From positions 2,293,125-2,357,124 of the forward strand of contig NZ_CP022522.1 in the NCBI RefSeq assembly GCF_002850255.1: a stretch of 64,000 nt of DNA. Reading direction: 5' to 3'. The notes under the pieces were generated by a model. That model saw nothing but the letters and a program-made list of their open reading frames with translations. It was not told where the DNA came from and ran no database searches. Both the position numbers and the translations under genes were made by a program. Source of the DNA: Pseudoalteromonas sp. NC201 (lineage in GTDB: Bacteria > Pseudomonadota > Gammaproteobacteria > Enterobacterales > Alteromonadaceae). This document shows positions 9,141-19,366 of this stretch, piece by piece. Every line of letters begins with the position of its first letter. Position 1 is the first letter of the stretch.

Positions 9141-10715
9141 ATGGGCAATCACCACGATAAGTACAGCATCGATAATACAGACTACACAGTTGGACAAGAC
9201 AATGTTCAAAAGTGGGGATTTGACGTACATAACCCTGTATTTGGTGTAAGTGCTGGATTAATACTGGCGTTTTTAGTCGCCGTATTATTAGTTGATGCAA
9301 ACACAGCTAAAACCACTTTAGACGGCATAAAGTGGGATATCATAGGTAACTTTGATGCCCTATTTATGTGGTCTGGTAATTTCTTTGTGCTATTTTGTTT
9401 GGTGCTCGTTTTATCGCCTTACGGTAAAATTCGTTTAGGTGGTGAAAACGCCAAACCAAGCTATACTCGGGCGTCATGGTTGGCGATGCTATTTGCAGCA
9501 GGTATGGGTATTGGTCTGATGTTTTGGGGTGTAGCGGAGCCTGTCGCCTATTACACTGGCTGGTACAAAACACCATTAAATGTTGCTGCAAACACACCTG
9601 AAGCGGCTGAACTTGCAATGGGCGCGACCATGTACCATTGGGGTTTACATCCTTGGGCTATTTACGCCGTTGTCGCGCTTTCTTTAGCATTCTTTGCCTA
9701 CAATAAAGGCTTACCACTGTCGATCCGCTCAATCTTTTATCCTATTTTAGGAGACAGAGCTTGGGGTTGGCCGGGCCATATCATCGATATTCTCGCCGTT
9801 CTTGCTACCTTGTTTGGCCTTGCGACATCACTCGGTCTGGGCGCACAGCAAGCTGGTGCTGGGATCCAACATGTATTTGGCATAGAAGCAGGTCTCGGTC
9901 TAGAAATTGCCGTGATTGTGGGCGTAACTGCCCTTGCGATTATTTCGGTTGTTCGCGGTATTGATGGCGGTGTAAAGATACTTAGTAACGTTAATATGTT
10001 AATTGCATTTGTGTTATTAGTATTCGTTGGTATTGCAGGTTTTGCGATTGCCATGGGTAATATTCCGACGACTTTAATGGCCTATGTTGAAAACATCATT
10101 CCACTGAGTAACCCGCATGGTCGTGAAGATGAAGCATGGTTCCAAGGTTGGACCGTATTTTACTGGGCATGGTGGATTTCTTGGTCACCGTTTGTCGGTA
10201 TGTTTATCGCACGCGTTTCTGAGGGGCGTACCATACGCGAGTTTATTACCGCAGTTTTATTAATCCCGACATTGGTAACCGTGATCTGGATGTCAATTTA
10301 TGGTGGCCTTGCTATCGATCAGGTAAAAAATGGCATTGGCGCTCTAGGTACTGATGGCTTGACTGAAGTGCCACTGGCGATGTTCCAAATGTTTGAAAAC
10401 CTACCGATGAGCGATTTACTCTCGTTCACGGCGATCGTACTTGTACTGGTTTTCTTCATCACCTCGTCGGATTCTGGTTCTTTGGTTATCGATAGTATTA
10501 CCGCTGGTGGTAAAATAGATGCCCCAGTACCACAACGTATATTCTGGGCGAGTATTGAGGGTGCAATTGCTGCAGCGCTATTGTGGATCGGCGGTAAAGA
10601 GGCAATTGAAGCACTGCAAGCGGGTGCTATTTCAACAGGTTTACCGTTTACTTTTGTACTACTACTGATGTGTGTAAGTTTGATCCTCGGGCTTAGAACT
10701 GAGCCTAAAAGCTAA
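9141..10715 (+). CDS. BCCT-family betaine/choline/carnitine transporter
   Basis: A 524-residue inner-membrane secondary transporter with about 12 hydrophobic segments. Family landmarks include the glycine-rich GMGIGLMFWGVAEP segment, the tryptophan-rich FYWAWWISWSPFVGMFIARVSEGRTIREF stretch around the substrate site, and SSDSGSLVID near the C terminus. It would import a quaternary ammonium compound with Na+ or H+ for osmoprotection or catabolism. Its C-terminal tail is short compared with E. coli BetT, so osmosensing by a long tail is not expected. It stands alone, with its own terminator and a good ribosome site (AGAGGA). Confidence 0.93.
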   Translation: MGNHHDKYSIDNTDYTVGQDNVQKWGFDVHNPVFGVSAGLILAFLVAVLLVDANTAKTTLDGIKWDIIGNFDALFMWSGNFFVLFCLVLVLSPYGKIRLGGENAKPSYTRASWLAMLFAAGMGIGLMFWGVAEPVAYYTGWYKTPLNVAANTPEAAELAMGATMYHWGLHPWAIYAVVALSLAFFAYNKGLPLSIRSIFYPILGDRAWGWPGHIIDILAVLATLFGLATSLGLGAQQAGAGIQHVFGIEAGLGLEIAVIVGVTALAIISVVRGIDGGVKILSNVNMLIAFVLLVFVGIAGFAIAMGNIPTTLMAYVENIIPLSNPHGREDEAWFQGWTVFYWAWWISWSPFVGMFIARVSEGRTIREFITAVLLIPTLVTVIWMSIYGGLAIDQVKNGIGALGTDGLTEVPLAMFQMFENLPMSDLLSFTAIVLVLVFFITSSDSGSLVIDSITAGGKIDAPVPQRIFWASIEGAIAAALLWIGGKEAIEALQAGAISTGLPFTFVLLLMCVSLILGLRTEPKS

Positions 10716-10736
10716 CGGTCGTTAATCTCATTACAA

Positions 10737-10765
10737 GCGGAGCTTGGTGTATGCTCCGCCTTTTT
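10737..10765 (+). terminator. Intrinsic terminator after the BCCT gene
   Basis: GCGGAGC (10737-10743) pairs with GCTCCGC (10753-10759) and is followed by TTTTT. It lies 22 bp past the transporter stop and separates it from the converging exonuclease gene. Confidence 0.9.
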
Positions 10766-10776
10766 GTTATTTGGGA

Positions 10777-11463
10777 TTAGCTCCACCAGCGTTTCACCAT
10801 ATCTGATGGGTCTAAACAATATTGAGCTTGAGCTTGAAATAGCTCCGCCGTTGCTAACGCATCGGACAAGGCATGATGTGGCTGATAATATGGAAGCCCA
10901 TAGCGCTTTCTACAGTCAGCTAAGCGTACCGAAGGAATAGGTTTACGTTTGAGCTTATCAAGCCAGCTTCTGGCGTTGTTTATCGCTGACTTTTCAATTT
11001 CCATCGTATCAATCACTGGAAACTCAATACCCTCACCCAATCTCGCTTTTAGCGCAGAATCGAAAAATGACTTTTCGACAAACTGATAGTGCACCACTAT
11101 GACTTTACCATGCAGCGAAGCAAACACTTCCTCAAGAATATCTTGCAGATCTGGCGCGCTTTCAACTTGTGAGTGTGTGATCCGGTGCAGTACCACAGAC
11201 TCCTCAGCCAGCGGACTGGTTGGCTTCACTAACCAATGCTTCGCTTGAGCCAAGCGGATCCGTCGTAAGTCAAATGGTACGACGCCAACGCTCACAATAT
11301 CATCGGTGTTTGGGTCGAGCCCTGTAGTTTCAAAATCAAGGGCAACAAACTCGCACTGGCTCAATTGCTGGTAAGGATCTACCACGCCTTGCTGATAAAA
11401 TGCTTGAATTCTCGGGTCTTTCGACGTTTCTACCAAATGCTGAAAGCGATTTGGCCATGACAT
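10777..11463 (-). CDS. DnaQ-like DEDDh 3'-5' exonuclease
   Basis: A 228-residue exonuclease of the DNA polymerase III epsilon superfamily. ExoI is DFETTGLDP at about residues 43-51, ExoII includes the VIVVHYQFVEKSFFD segment, and ExoIII is HHALSDALATAELF near the C terminus with the histidine of DEDDh enzymes. I chose the ATG at 11463 because AAGGCGAG lies before it; an ATG 15 bp upstream is also possible. It follows the DUF294 gene by 24 bp and is probably co-transcribed. It is not the replicative epsilon subunit, because it lacks the polymerase-binding tail. Substrate unknown. Confidence 0.88.
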   Translation of the reverse strand: MSWPNRFQHLVETSKDPRIQAFYQQGVVDPYQQLSQCEFVALDFETTGLDPNTDDIVSVGVVPFDLRRIRLAQAKHWLVKPTSPLAEESVVLHRITHSQVESAPDLQDILEEVFASLHGKVIVVHYQFVEKSFFDSALKARLGEGIEFPVIDTMEIEKSAINNARSWLDKLKRKPIPSVRLADCRKRYGLPYYQPHHALSDALATAELFQAQAQYCLDPSDMVKRWWS

Positions 11464-11487
11464 AATCTCGCCTTGCATATTACACCG

Positions 11488-13383
11488 CTACTTCATCATG
11501 GATTTGTTTTGATAGCGAAACTTTAAAAAGCTCTGTGCTTTGTCTAACACGCCAAAAGCTTCTTTAAGATTACGCTGTTCAAAATCAGAGAGTGTTTCAG
11601 GCGGCAAGCTGTTATCAGGCTTTTCGCCCTGCTCAATTTGCCATGCTTGATGGCGAATACGCATGATGGCAATATATTCAAGCGCAGCTTGCAAATCTAG
11701 CACCTTACCCTTTGGCAGTATATTTGCCTCGTCAATATCTTCTAATCGTTCAAAGGAGTTTTGTTTTTTAGAACCAACACCAAGGGCATGCACTCGAACC
11801 AAGTCTGAAAGCGGTGCTGTGCCACGGCGTTTAATGTTCATCGAACGCCTGTGCTCACCGTCTTGCTCAAGGACAAAACCATTAAAAAAGCCCAAAGGCG
11901 GTGTTCTTCTTAGCGCATTATGTGCCATCGCAGCCAAAAATTTAGGGGTGCTTTTGGCCTTTTTACTGATAAAAGCAGTGAGTTTCTCAGCCCATTTTGT
12001 TTCACCCCATACGCCTTCCAGATCAAAGAAAATCGAACTATTAAGTAAAGCCTCAGGACTGGGGTTTTCTATCCAGTCTTCAAATTGTGCTAACCATTGA
12101 CTGTAAGTTAGACGCCAAGCTGGGTTGCTTGCCATGATCCCACCATCGCAATATTTATAACCGCAATTGGCTAGACCATCACACACAAACTTCGCCAACT
12201 TTTCGAAGTAAGCGCCATGCTCAGCGGGTTGATAACTGTCATCCAAGATCAGTGCATTATCCTGATCGGTCACAATTAATTGTTCGTCCCGAGCCATTGA
12301 ACCAAGGGCAATAAAGCAGTATGGGATTGGTGGCGGACCTAATTTTGCTTCCGCGAGTTCGAGTAACTTGTGTTTAAACGTTTTGCCTATAATCGACATC
12401 GCAGAACCAATCATGTGTGAGTTGGCGTCTTCATTCACCATCCGAGTAAAAATTGCAGGAAGCTGCTTGGCGTAACTACTCAAGTCTTCAACACTTTGTT
12501 GGTCCATTAGCCCTCTAACAAACAACAGACTGCTTTGAGACTCATAGCGCAAAATATCGGATAGCGCGACCACTCCTATCGGTTTACGCTTATGAACAAC
12601 GGGCAAATGATGCACATTGTCTCTTAGCATCAGCATCATGGCTTCGAAGACATAGGCATTGGAGTCAACAATAATAAGATCGGTCGACATAATCTCAGAG
12701 ACCGGAGTTTGATAATTCAGCCCCTCAGCGACTACTTTTGTACGAAGATCTCTGTCACTGATAAGGCCAACCACCTGACCATCATCTTCATCTGGATCTT
12801 CGACAACTGGTTTCTCGGGGTCATAGATAAGTAGTGATGACACATGCTCTTTTGCCATCACTTGAGCTGCCTGCTGTACCGTGGCGTTGCGTTCAACGTA
12901 CACCACATCGCGTAGCAATAGTTTACGCACTTTGGCCGTGGTCAAATCGTTGCTGTCGGCTTGCTCAGAAACCGTGATTTTTAGTCTCGCATTATCGTCT
13001 GCTTCAAAATAATCAGCAAACGCTTCATAAACGTCGCAATACTCATCAAAAATGCCTACAGGAATACAGTACACCAGTGTATCTTCAAGGCTTTGAGCGC
13101 CAAAACGAACTTTGCGATTCATCAATAAACCACGCTGGCCAAAGATCCCACCTGTGGAAATACGATTGTATAACTCACCTGAGCGCCGATAGAGCTCGAC
13201 AGCACCAGATCGGATCACATACAAGTAAGTGATCTGCTCTCCATATTCCAAAATGCCGCTGCCCGCTCGGTAGTAACCTACTTCGACTTGGCTTGCGAGT
13301 TTATGTAGTGCCTCTTGAGGCAAATCCGAAAACGGCGGGTAAGCTACTAAAAAATTGGCAATTTCCTGATGTTCAACTTCCAT
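11488..13383 (-). CDS. cNMP-binding / CBS pair / DUF294 nucleotidyltransferase-like signalling protein
   Basis: A 631-residue multidomain protein. An N-terminal cyclic-nucleotide-binding-like domain (about 5-130, YRAGSGILEYGEQITYLYVI) is followed by two CBS motifs (about 165-295, VYVERNATVQQAAQVM and STDLIIVDSNAYVFEAM). Next is a DUF294 nucleotidyltransferase-like domain with GSMARDEQLIVTDQDNAL, resembling the GlnD catalytic loop, and a helical DUF294 C-terminal domain. The reading frame is open 38 codons further up, but the ATG at 13383 has an AAGG site and starts the conserved domain. The protein probably senses a nucleotide and modifies an unknown partner; the downstream exonuclease is an obvious candidate. 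Confidence 0.88.
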   Translation of the reverse strand: MEVEHQEIANFLVAYPPFSDLPQEALHKLASQVEVGYYRAGSGILEYGEQITYLYVIRSGAVELYRRSGELYNRISTGGIFGQRGLLMNRKVRFGAQSLEDTLVYCIPVGIFDEYCDVYEAFADYFEADDNARLKITVSEQADSNDLTTAKVRKLLLRDVVYVERNATVQQAAQVMAKEHVSSLLIYDPEKPVVEDPDEDDGQVVGLISDRDLRTKVVAEGLNYQTPVSEIMSTDLIIVDSNAYVFEAMMLMLRDNVHHLPVVHKRKPIGVVALSDILRYESQSSLLFVRGLMDQQSVEDLSSYAKQLPAIFTRMVNEDANSHMIGSAMSIIGKTFKHKLLELAEAKLGPPPIPYCFIALGSMARDEQLIVTDQDNALILDDSYQPAEHGAYFEKLAKFVCDGLANCGYKYCDGGIMASNPAWRLTYSQWLAQFEDWIENPSPEALLNSSIFFDLEGVWGETKWAEKLTAFISKKAKSTPKFLAAMAHNALRRTPPLGFFNGFVLEQDGEHRRSMNIKRRGTAPLSDLVRVHALGVGSKKQNSFERLEDIDEANILPKGKVLDLQAALEYIAIMRIRHQAWQIEQGEKPDNSLPPETLSDFEQRNLKEAFGVLDKAQSFLKFRYQNKSMMK

Positions 13384-13497
13384 GGTTTGCCTTGATATAA
13401 AAAGGAATTTAACCCTATTGTGGGCAACGAGGGATAAATTTGCAATGAAAGCTGGTTTAACTAAGGCTGCAGCAATTGTTTTTCCACTGTTCACCAT

Positions 13498-13714
13498 TGT
13501 GATCAGGAGACTCGCTAGGATGCAGTCGAATTTAGTAAACGTGAGGAATTGCGTTGTAATAGGTTAATTCCAATTCCCTATTAATTTGTTTTGCAATGAC
13601 TGCGTGCTAAAGCTAAATAAGTACAAACGCCTAATTTGACCTAAGTCACTTTAAAAACCAGCAAAACCGCCTCATACTAGTTACCTATAACTATTCGCAA
13701 CAGGAACCGCACTC
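13498..13714. other. Divergent promoter region between the DUF294 gene and astB
   Basis: A 217-bp AT-rich stretch without coding potential, from which the DUF294/exonuclease pair and astB diverge. No confident operator was seen. Confidence 0.4.
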
Positions 13715-15055
13715 ATGACTTATGAAGTCAATTTCGACGGCTTAGTAGGGCCAACACATAATTATGCCGGATTATCTTATGGTAATGTCGCGTCACTTTC
13801 TAACGCTACCAGCGTCTCTAATCCAAAAGAAGCGGCATTGCAAGGTCTTGAAAAGATGAAAGCAATGCATGATATTGGTCTAAAACAAGGGGTATTCGCA
13901 CCTCATGCACGCCCGAGTTTAACCCCACTACGCCGCGTTGGCTTTTCAGGCACCGATGCACAGGTACTTGAAAAAGCGTATAAACACGACCCTATTTTGC
14001 TTCGAGCTTGTTACTCTGCCTCTGCAATGTGGACGGCTAATGCGGCGACTGTATCGCCTTCTATTGATTCCAGCGATGGTAAAGTACATTTCACAAGTGC
14101 TAATTTAAACTGCAAATTCCACCGTTCAATAGAGCCCGAAACCACCACGAATTTACTTCGTGCTATGTTCGCCAATGCGCAATATTTTGCACATCACCAG
14201 CATTTGCCTGAGCAGCCTTTTTTTGGCGATGAAGGTGCGGCAAACCACACTCGCCTCGCCGATAATCATGGCAGTAAAGGTCTACAATTATTTGTGTACG
14301 GTTCAAGTGGCTTTAACAGCGATATAAAGGGTCCTACTAAATATCCTGCTCGGCAAACATTAGAAGCAAGCCAAGCGATTGCAAGACTACATCAATTAGA
14401 TGATAAGCAAGCAATTTTTATCCAGCAAAACCCAAATGTGATTGATCAAGGCGTGTTCCATAATGACGTCATTGCAGTGGGCAATGAGAATGTGCTGTTT
14501 TGCCATGATCAAGCCTTCATCGATCAGACCACCAGTCTAACTAAAATTAGACAAGCGTATATCGGCGAAAAACCTTTACATATTGTAGAAGTTCCGACGC
14601 ATGCAGTGAGTGTTGAAGACGCAGTAAAAAGCTACCTATTTAACTCACAATTGATCACCTTGCCATCAGGCGAGATGATGCTGGTTGCACCGGAGGAATG
14701 TGCGAAGAATGATAACGTTGCCGCGTATATCGAATATATGCTCGGTGCAAAAAATCCGATTTCGCAAGTACGCTTTTTTGACTTACGCCAAAGTATGCAA
14801 AATGGTGGTGGACCTGCATGTTTGCGATTACGAGTAGCACTCAATGAAGATGAGCTAAAAGCGGTAAATCCAGAAGTGATGATGAGTGAAGACAAATTTA
14901 TTCAACTAAGCGCGTGGGTCAATAAACACTATCGCGATAAAGTCACAGAGCAGGATTTAGCTGATCCGAGCCTACTGCAAGAGTCCTATGCTGCACTAGA
15001 TGAACTCACCCAACTACTTAATCTTGGTAGCGTTTATGACTTCCAACGCGCCTAA
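13715..15055 (+). CDS. astB: N-succinylarginine dihydrolase AstB
   Basis: A 446-residue protein, the same length as known AstB. It hydrolyses N2-succinylarginine to succinylornithine, CO2 and two ammonia, the second step of the arginine succinyltransferase pathway. The catalytic cysteine is C369 in [12 protein letters not shown], and the acid and base are in GDEGAANH (about 172-179) and VFHNDV (H249). The N-terminal [19 protein letters not shown] is diagnostic. It is alone here, with no astC, astA, astD or astE next to it, so the remaining pathway genes must lie elsewhere. Confidence 0.96.
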   Translation: MTYEVNFDGLVGPTHNYAGLSYGNVASLSNATSVSNPKEAALQGLEKMKAMHDIGLKQGVFAPHARPSLTPLRRVGFSGTDAQVLEKAYKHDPILLRACYSASAMWTANAATVSPSIDSSDGKVHFTSANLNCKFHRSIEPETTTNLLRAMFANAQYFAHHQHLPEQPFFGDEGAANHTRLADNHGSKGLQLFVYGSSGFNSDIKGPTKYPARQTLEASQAIARLHQLDDKQAIFIQQNPNVIDQGVFHNDVIAVGNENVLFCHDQAFIDQTTSLTKIRQAYIGEKPLHIVEVPTHAVSVEDAVKSYLFNSQLITLPSGEMMLVAPEECAKNDNVAAYIEYMLGAKNPISQVRFFDLRQSMQNGGGPACLRLRVALNEDELKAVNPEVMMSEDKFIQLSAWVNKHYRDKVTEQDLADPSLLQESYAALDELTQLLNLGSVYDFQRA

Positions 15056-15117
15056 TTTCAAGTTTTGCTTGTCAAACTGCAATTAATCTGAGGTTTAAAG
15101 GGAGTGATTTCACTCCC

Positions 15118-16104
15118 TTACTTTTTAGCAAGTACGTTAACCGCCCACGTCTCAAGCATACCGTCGCTATTTAGCGTTACTAAGGTGTCTGGGTTTGGGA
15201 CATACATATCGACTACCGTTGCCCCCTCATTCTCAGTATGAATAGACCAGGTACCTAATTCTTCCCCGCTCTCATAGCGCCAGATGGAGAGGTGAGACTT
15301 TGACGATGATGTCGCAAGTAAGCCTGAGTCAGAAATAAATTTGGCCTTTCTAAACATCTTAAAACGCGCCATATACTTTAGCTCACTGAGCTGTTTTCCA
15401 GACTCAAAGTCTAGTACATGTTGCGCATTCAACCCATCTGAGACGAATAAGTGCTTGCCATCATGACTCACTGTTAAACTGGTAACACGATGACTAAATT
15501 GATGCTCATATAAAGGTTCTGGTGAGGCAAATTGCCAAAGGGCAACCAACCCATCTTGCGCGCCTGTAACAAAATAGTCGCCACTATTGTCAAACGCCAA
15601 ATGCTCTATCGGTCGAGTATGTGGCATAAAACGATTGTTTAACTTAGTGAATAGATCCGCCATATTGAGTGAGCCATCATCCATCGCAACAAGCAAACGC
15701 TGATTGTTATGGGAAAGCGCTAAAGCAGAGATTGAAGCTAGTGGACTCACCCCTGCAAAAGGTACGTTCGTTATCAACTTTTGCTTTGGAACAGACCAAA
15801 TTGAGATAAGGTTTTCACCTGCCACGATGAGCATTTCCTTATCATCTGACAGTAAAACTTCTTTAACTGGTGTTTTTATTTTGTCTTTGGGTACTGAGAA
15901 TATGACAGACTGATTGGCATTGTCATAAATATGGATTTCAGCATTACTGTCTAATGTTACGCTCCACTTTCCATCTTTAGAAAAATGCCCGAGTATTATG
16001 CCATTTTGCGTCAACTGGCTTGTTACCCCTTTACTAATTTCAGGCTGCGATCCACACCCTACTAAAAATAAAGCGAACCAAGCTAGTGATATTAAACGAG
16101 ACAT
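15118..16104 (-). CDS. WD40-repeat lipoprotein
   Basis: A 328-residue protein with a lipoprotein signal (SLAWFALFLVGC, lipobox LVGC). The rest is a chain of about six WD40-like repeats. These are seen as spaced motifs such as GKWSVTLDSNAEIHIYD, DNSGDYFVTGAQDGLVALWQF and SDSGLLATSSSKSHLSIWRYE, each ending in a hydrophobic-W/Y pair. It should form a beta-propeller anchored on the periplasmic side of a membrane. The start has AAGGG upstream. No enzyme motif is present and the partner is unknown. Confidence 0.85.
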   Translation of the reverse strand: MSRLISLAWFALFLVGCGSQPEISKGVTSQLTQNGIILGHFSKDGKWSVTLDSNAEIHIYDNANQSVIFSVPKDKIKTPVKEVLLSDDKEMLIVAGENLISIWSVPKQKLITNVPFAGVSPLASISALALSHNNQRLLVAMDDGSLNMADLFTKLNNRFMPHTRPIEHLAFDNSGDYFVTGAQDGLVALWQFASPEPLYEHQFSHRVTSLTVSHDGKHLFVSDGLNAQHVLDFESGKQLSELKYMARFKMFRKAKFISDSGLLATSSSKSHLSIWRYESGEELGTWSIHTENEGATVVDMYVPNPDTLVTLNSDGMLETWAVNVLAKK

Positions 16105-16220
16105 CTTAAACCCTTAGCACATAATACATTTATTTCATTTACTGGCTTTACATATCGGCCGTTAGCAGACAAACTTAACTTATTGTGAATAATTTTAGAC
16201 TGCATATGATGTATTTTAGC

Positions 16221-16670
16221 ATGACAAAGTCACTTATTAAGCAAACTTTCGTTGTCTTAGCCGCAATGATTTTACTCTCAGCGTGCGGCTCAGAGGATAA
16301 TGTCAGTGGTGACAAGGACACTCCTGGATATGCCGCAACAATGTATTTTGACGCACTCTATAATCAAAAAGATTTAGACGCTGCAATGAAAATCGCCACT
16401 CCCCGTCACGCGCGTATCATGCGCTCTTACGGTACTGCGTCGCAATTCGCCAGAAATTTAGTGAATATGCAATACGATGAAGTCACCATAGAAGTTGATA
16501 TGACCAATCAAAGTCTGCGCGAACAGTATGGCGACAGCGCAAAAATTAATTTAATTTTTACAGGTCAGCTTCACGGTGAGCAAGTAGACGACATGCGTAG
16601 TGTCAGTATGGTGCGCAAAAAAGGCAAATGGTACGTAGACAAGGTACTAGCCGACCCCTTTGCGCGTTAA
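16221..16670 (+). CDS. Small lipoprotein with NTF2-like (DUF4878-type) domain
   Basis: The chosen start gives 149 residues with a typical lipoprotein signal (MTKSLIKQTFVVLAAMILLSAC, lipobox LSAC). A GTG 36 bp upstream also opens the frame but would add an atypical N terminus. The mature part (PGYAATMYFDALYNQKDLDAAMKIATP at its N side, VRKKGKWYVDKV at the end) has the pattern of cone-fold NTF2-like/DUF4878 lipoproteins. It diverges from the WD40 lipoprotein gene. Function unknown. Confidence 0.75.
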   Translation: MTKSLIKQTFVVLAAMILLSACGSEDNVSGDKDTPGYAATMYFDALYNQKDLDAAMKIATPRHARIMRSYGTASQFARNLVNMQYDEVTIEVDMTNQSLREQYGDSAKINLIFTGQLHGEQVDDMRSVSMVRKKGKWYVDKVLADPFAR

Positions 16671-16687
16671 CTCAAGAATTAGATTGG

Positions 16688-16712
16688 AAAGCCCCGTTGT
16701 CGGGGCTTTTTT
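16688..16712 (+). terminator. Intrinsic terminator after the NTF2-like lipoprotein gene
   Basis: AAAGCCCCG, TTGT loop, CGGGGCTTTTTT. The run of A on one side and T on the other means it can serve both this gene and the converging fadE. Confidence 0.93.
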
Positions 16713-16746
16713 AACAAATTAGCCAATATCCCTCCGTCACAACAAA

Positions 16747-19017
16747 CTAGTTGGGCGCTTTTGCATCAACAGCAATCGCTTTTGCAACTAGCGTTTCAAT
16801 ACAAAAGATGGTTTCAGAACTCTTATCATCAATCACCTTGTCGTCCATTGCGATACTGAGTTTTTCATTCAATGTCTTACCCACCAATTTCACGCTATTT
16901 TGTTTACACCACTTACGATATTTTGCCATTAGTGGAGCATGCGCCTTTTCCAGTAAATAAGCATGCTCAACCGTATCTATCGCAGAGTGTTTTACTACGG
17001 CGCACAGATGCGAGATACGTTCACGGGTCGAGTTGTGATCAGAAACATTGCTACATACCTGCACCGCCAATTTATCGCTCGGCGCTTTGAGCCACTTACC
17101 AACGGGAAACGCCAAACGTTTTAACAAAAATGCCAGAGGTGCTGCGGTAAAGTTATCGCAAAATGCATAAATAGCCTTACTTGCTTCGTTAAGACAGTGA
17201 TCTAAGGCAAACTTTACCAGCGGTAAGTCCCCTTGCTGACGACCATCATCTTCGTATTTCTTTAATACACACGAGGCGATATAAAGAAAGCTCAGGACAT
17301 CTCCTAATTTTGCAGAGAGCATTTCTCTACGTTTTAGTGAACCGCCTAGCTTTAACATAGCGATATCGCTATACACAGAAAGCGCTTGGCTCAACCATGT
17401 TAGCCGTCGGTAATACGCCGCCACATCACCACCAACTGGCGCACGTTCGAAACGTGCAAGTGTGAAGCCATTAAAAAATGCCTTAAGCCCATTCATAGAG
17501 GTATGCTGCAAGTGTTTGCAAAGCACTTCATCAAACTCTTTCAATGCGATTAATTGATCTTCTTGCTGTACGATACTCATTTCTTTGAGTATGAAAGGAT
17601 GGCAACGCGTTGCACCTTGACCAAAAATCATCAAGCTTCGCGTTAAAATATTGGCGCCCTCAACGGTAATAGAAATCGGCATCCCCATATAATTGTGGGC
17701 AAGATAATTCATTTCCCCCATTTGAATGGCTTTGCCGCCATGAATATCCATCGCATCATTCAATGCCACCCTTGCATGCTCTGTGAGATGATACTTGGCA
17801 ATCGCAGTGACTACCGAAGGGCTTTGCTTTAAATCAATTGCCAACGCAGTGGTTTGTCTCACCGCTTCAATAAGATAGCTATAGCCGTAAATTCTGGCTA
17901 ACGCGCTTTGCACTCCTTCAAAGGCAGAGATAGGTACACCAAATTGACGACGGACACCAGCGTAAGCCGAAGTCGTTCTGGCACTTAATTGAGCGGTTCC
18001 CGCGCTCAGTGCAGGCAAAGATATCCCCCGCCCAGCACTTAAACACGACACCAACATGCGCCACCCTTTGCCAATACCTGACTGTTCGCCTATCACCCAA
18101 GCCATTGGAATAAAAACATCTTCACCACTGGTTGTACCATTCATAAAAGCTTGCCCCAGCGGATTATGTCGATCTCCAGTTTTTACGCCTTCATGTGCCG
18201 TAGGAATAAGTGCACAAGTGATCCCAAGCTCTACTTTATTTGAAAGCAATTGATCCGGGTCGTAAGCCTTAAACGCAAGTCCTAATACATCAGCGACGGG
18301 CGCCAGCGTGATGTATCGTTTTTGCCAAGTTACCGCAAGTCCAATTTGCTTTTCTCCCTCAAATTCTCGCTCACACACAATCGCAAAGTCTTGAATGCTA
18401 CCAGCATCCGATCCCGCCTCTTGAGAGGTCAATGCAAAACAAGGTAGCGCCTCACCCGAGGCAAGCTTTGGCAGCCAAGTATTCTGCTGATCATTGGTCC
18501 CGTAATGAAGCAGCAGCTCCGCAGGGCCTAAACTATTTGGCACCATCACGGTCACTGCCGTAGACAAGCTACGGCTGGCTATTTTTGCAACGATGGTGGA
18601 GTTCGCCTGAGCACTAAATTCCCGACCACCAAAAGCCTTTGGAATAATAAAAGCAAAAAAACCCTTTTCTTTTAAAAATTGCCAAACTTCTTCAGGCAGG
18701 TCTTGAGCCTCAGATATTTTTTCTTCATCAAGCATTTTTAGCAGCGTGTGTAATTCGTTATCTATAAATGCCTGTTCTTCATCGCTCAGCTTTGGTTTAT
18801 CATTACTTAACCACTTTCGCCAATTCGGCTTACCCGAAAACAACGCGCCATCCCACCAGATACTCCCTGCTTCCATCGCTTCTCGCTCGGTTTGGGAGAG
18901 TTCAGGTAATGATGTTTTGAAATAATTAAAGAGCGGTTTAGTGATCAACTTAACCCTGATATCACGGACACAAAATACCACCACTATGGCCAATATCACC
19001 AATAAAACTAAAGTCAT
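16747..19017 (-). CDS. fadE: FadE-type acyl-CoA dehydrogenase
   Basis: A 756-residue acyl-CoA dehydrogenase of the long FadE class, catalysing the first oxidation of fatty acid beta-oxidation. An N-terminal membrane helix (TLVLLVILAIVVVFCV) precedes the dehydrogenase core (CFALTSQEAGSDAGS, DIHGGKAIQMGEMNY, ITVEGANILTRSL) and the extra FadE C-terminal domain. It is somewhat shorter than E. coli FadE (about 814). The ATG at 19017 has AAGGAG five bases before it, better than the GTG six bases upstream. It is a single-gene unit. No clear PsrA or FadR box was recognised upstream. Confidence 0.93.
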   Translation of the reverse strand: MTLVLLVILAIVVVFCVRDIRVKLITKPLFNYFKTSLPELSQTEREAMEAGSIWWDGALFSGKPNWRKWLSNDKPKLSDEEQAFIDNELHTLLKMLDEEKISEAQDLPEEVWQFLKEKGFFAFIIPKAFGGREFSAQANSTIVAKIASRSLSTAVTVMVPNSLGPAELLLHYGTNDQQNTWLPKLASGEALPCFALTSQEAGSDAGSIQDFAIVCEREFEGEKQIGLAVTWQKRYITLAPVADVLGLAFKAYDPDQLLSNKVELGITCALIPTAHEGVKTGDRHNPLGQAFMNGTTSGEDVFIPMAWVIGEQSGIGKGWRMLVSCLSAGRGISLPALSAGTAQLSARTTSAYAGVRRQFGVPISAFEGVQSALARIYGYSYLIEAVRQTTALAIDLKQSPSVVTAIAKYHLTEHARVALNDAMDIHGGKAIQMGEMNYLAHNYMGMPISITVEGANILTRSLMIFGQGATRCHPFILKEMSIVQQEDQLIALKEFDEVLCKHLQHTSMNGLKAFFNGFTLARFERAPVGGDVAAYYRRLTWLSQALSVYSDIAMLKLGGSLKRREMLSAKLGDVLSFLYIASCVLKKYEDDGRQQGDLPLVKFALDHCLNEASKAIYAFCDNFTAAPLAFLLKRLAFPVGKWLKAPSDKLAVQVCSNVSDHNSTRERISHLCAVVKHSAIDTVEHAYLLEKAHAPLMAKYRKWCKQNSVKLVGKTLNEKLSIAMDDKVIDDKSSETIFCIETLVAKAIAVDAKAPN

Positions 19018-19023
19018 ATGCAC

Positions 19024-19366
19024 TCCTTTTTGCAGGCTTCAAATACGGCCTTTTGATACAATTGACTGCCTTAATTATGGTTAATAATCACACTAACTCA
19101 ACTTTTATCTGCGCTCGCATCTCTTTGTTTGTCCATCGCAAAATTGTCGTTTTAAAGTCGTCCTGCTATTATTCTTGCCACCACAGCAAAAAATGATGCT
19201 TTGCTGCGCGTAAAAGCCGCGCTCACTACGATTAGTTGTTCATACGACTAATACTAATTGGATTAATTTTAGCAGTTAACCCAATTAGCGTAGCTGGCTA
19301 TAGATACTGAAATGCCGTCTAGCGTTAAGTCGGCTCGTGTATTCATTAAAACAACAAGTGAACCCT
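19024..19366. promoter_or_regulatory. Divergent intergenic region between fadE and the M2 peptidase gene
   Basis: About 340 bp without a gene. The only structure seen is an 8-bp inverted repeat, CTAATTGG (19254-19261) and CCAATTAG (19281-19288), 19 bp apart. It could be an operator or a fragment of the ATACCAATTAG-type repeat element found near rluB. Confidence 0.35.

Noticed and set aside
11663..12100. A 145-codon plus-strand frame antisense to the DUF294 gene
   Set aside because: Shadow of a well-supported gene; no family resemblance.
19024..19366. A PsrA/FadR-like box controlling fadE
   Set aside because: No palindrome of the expected type was found; only an unrelated inverted repeat.
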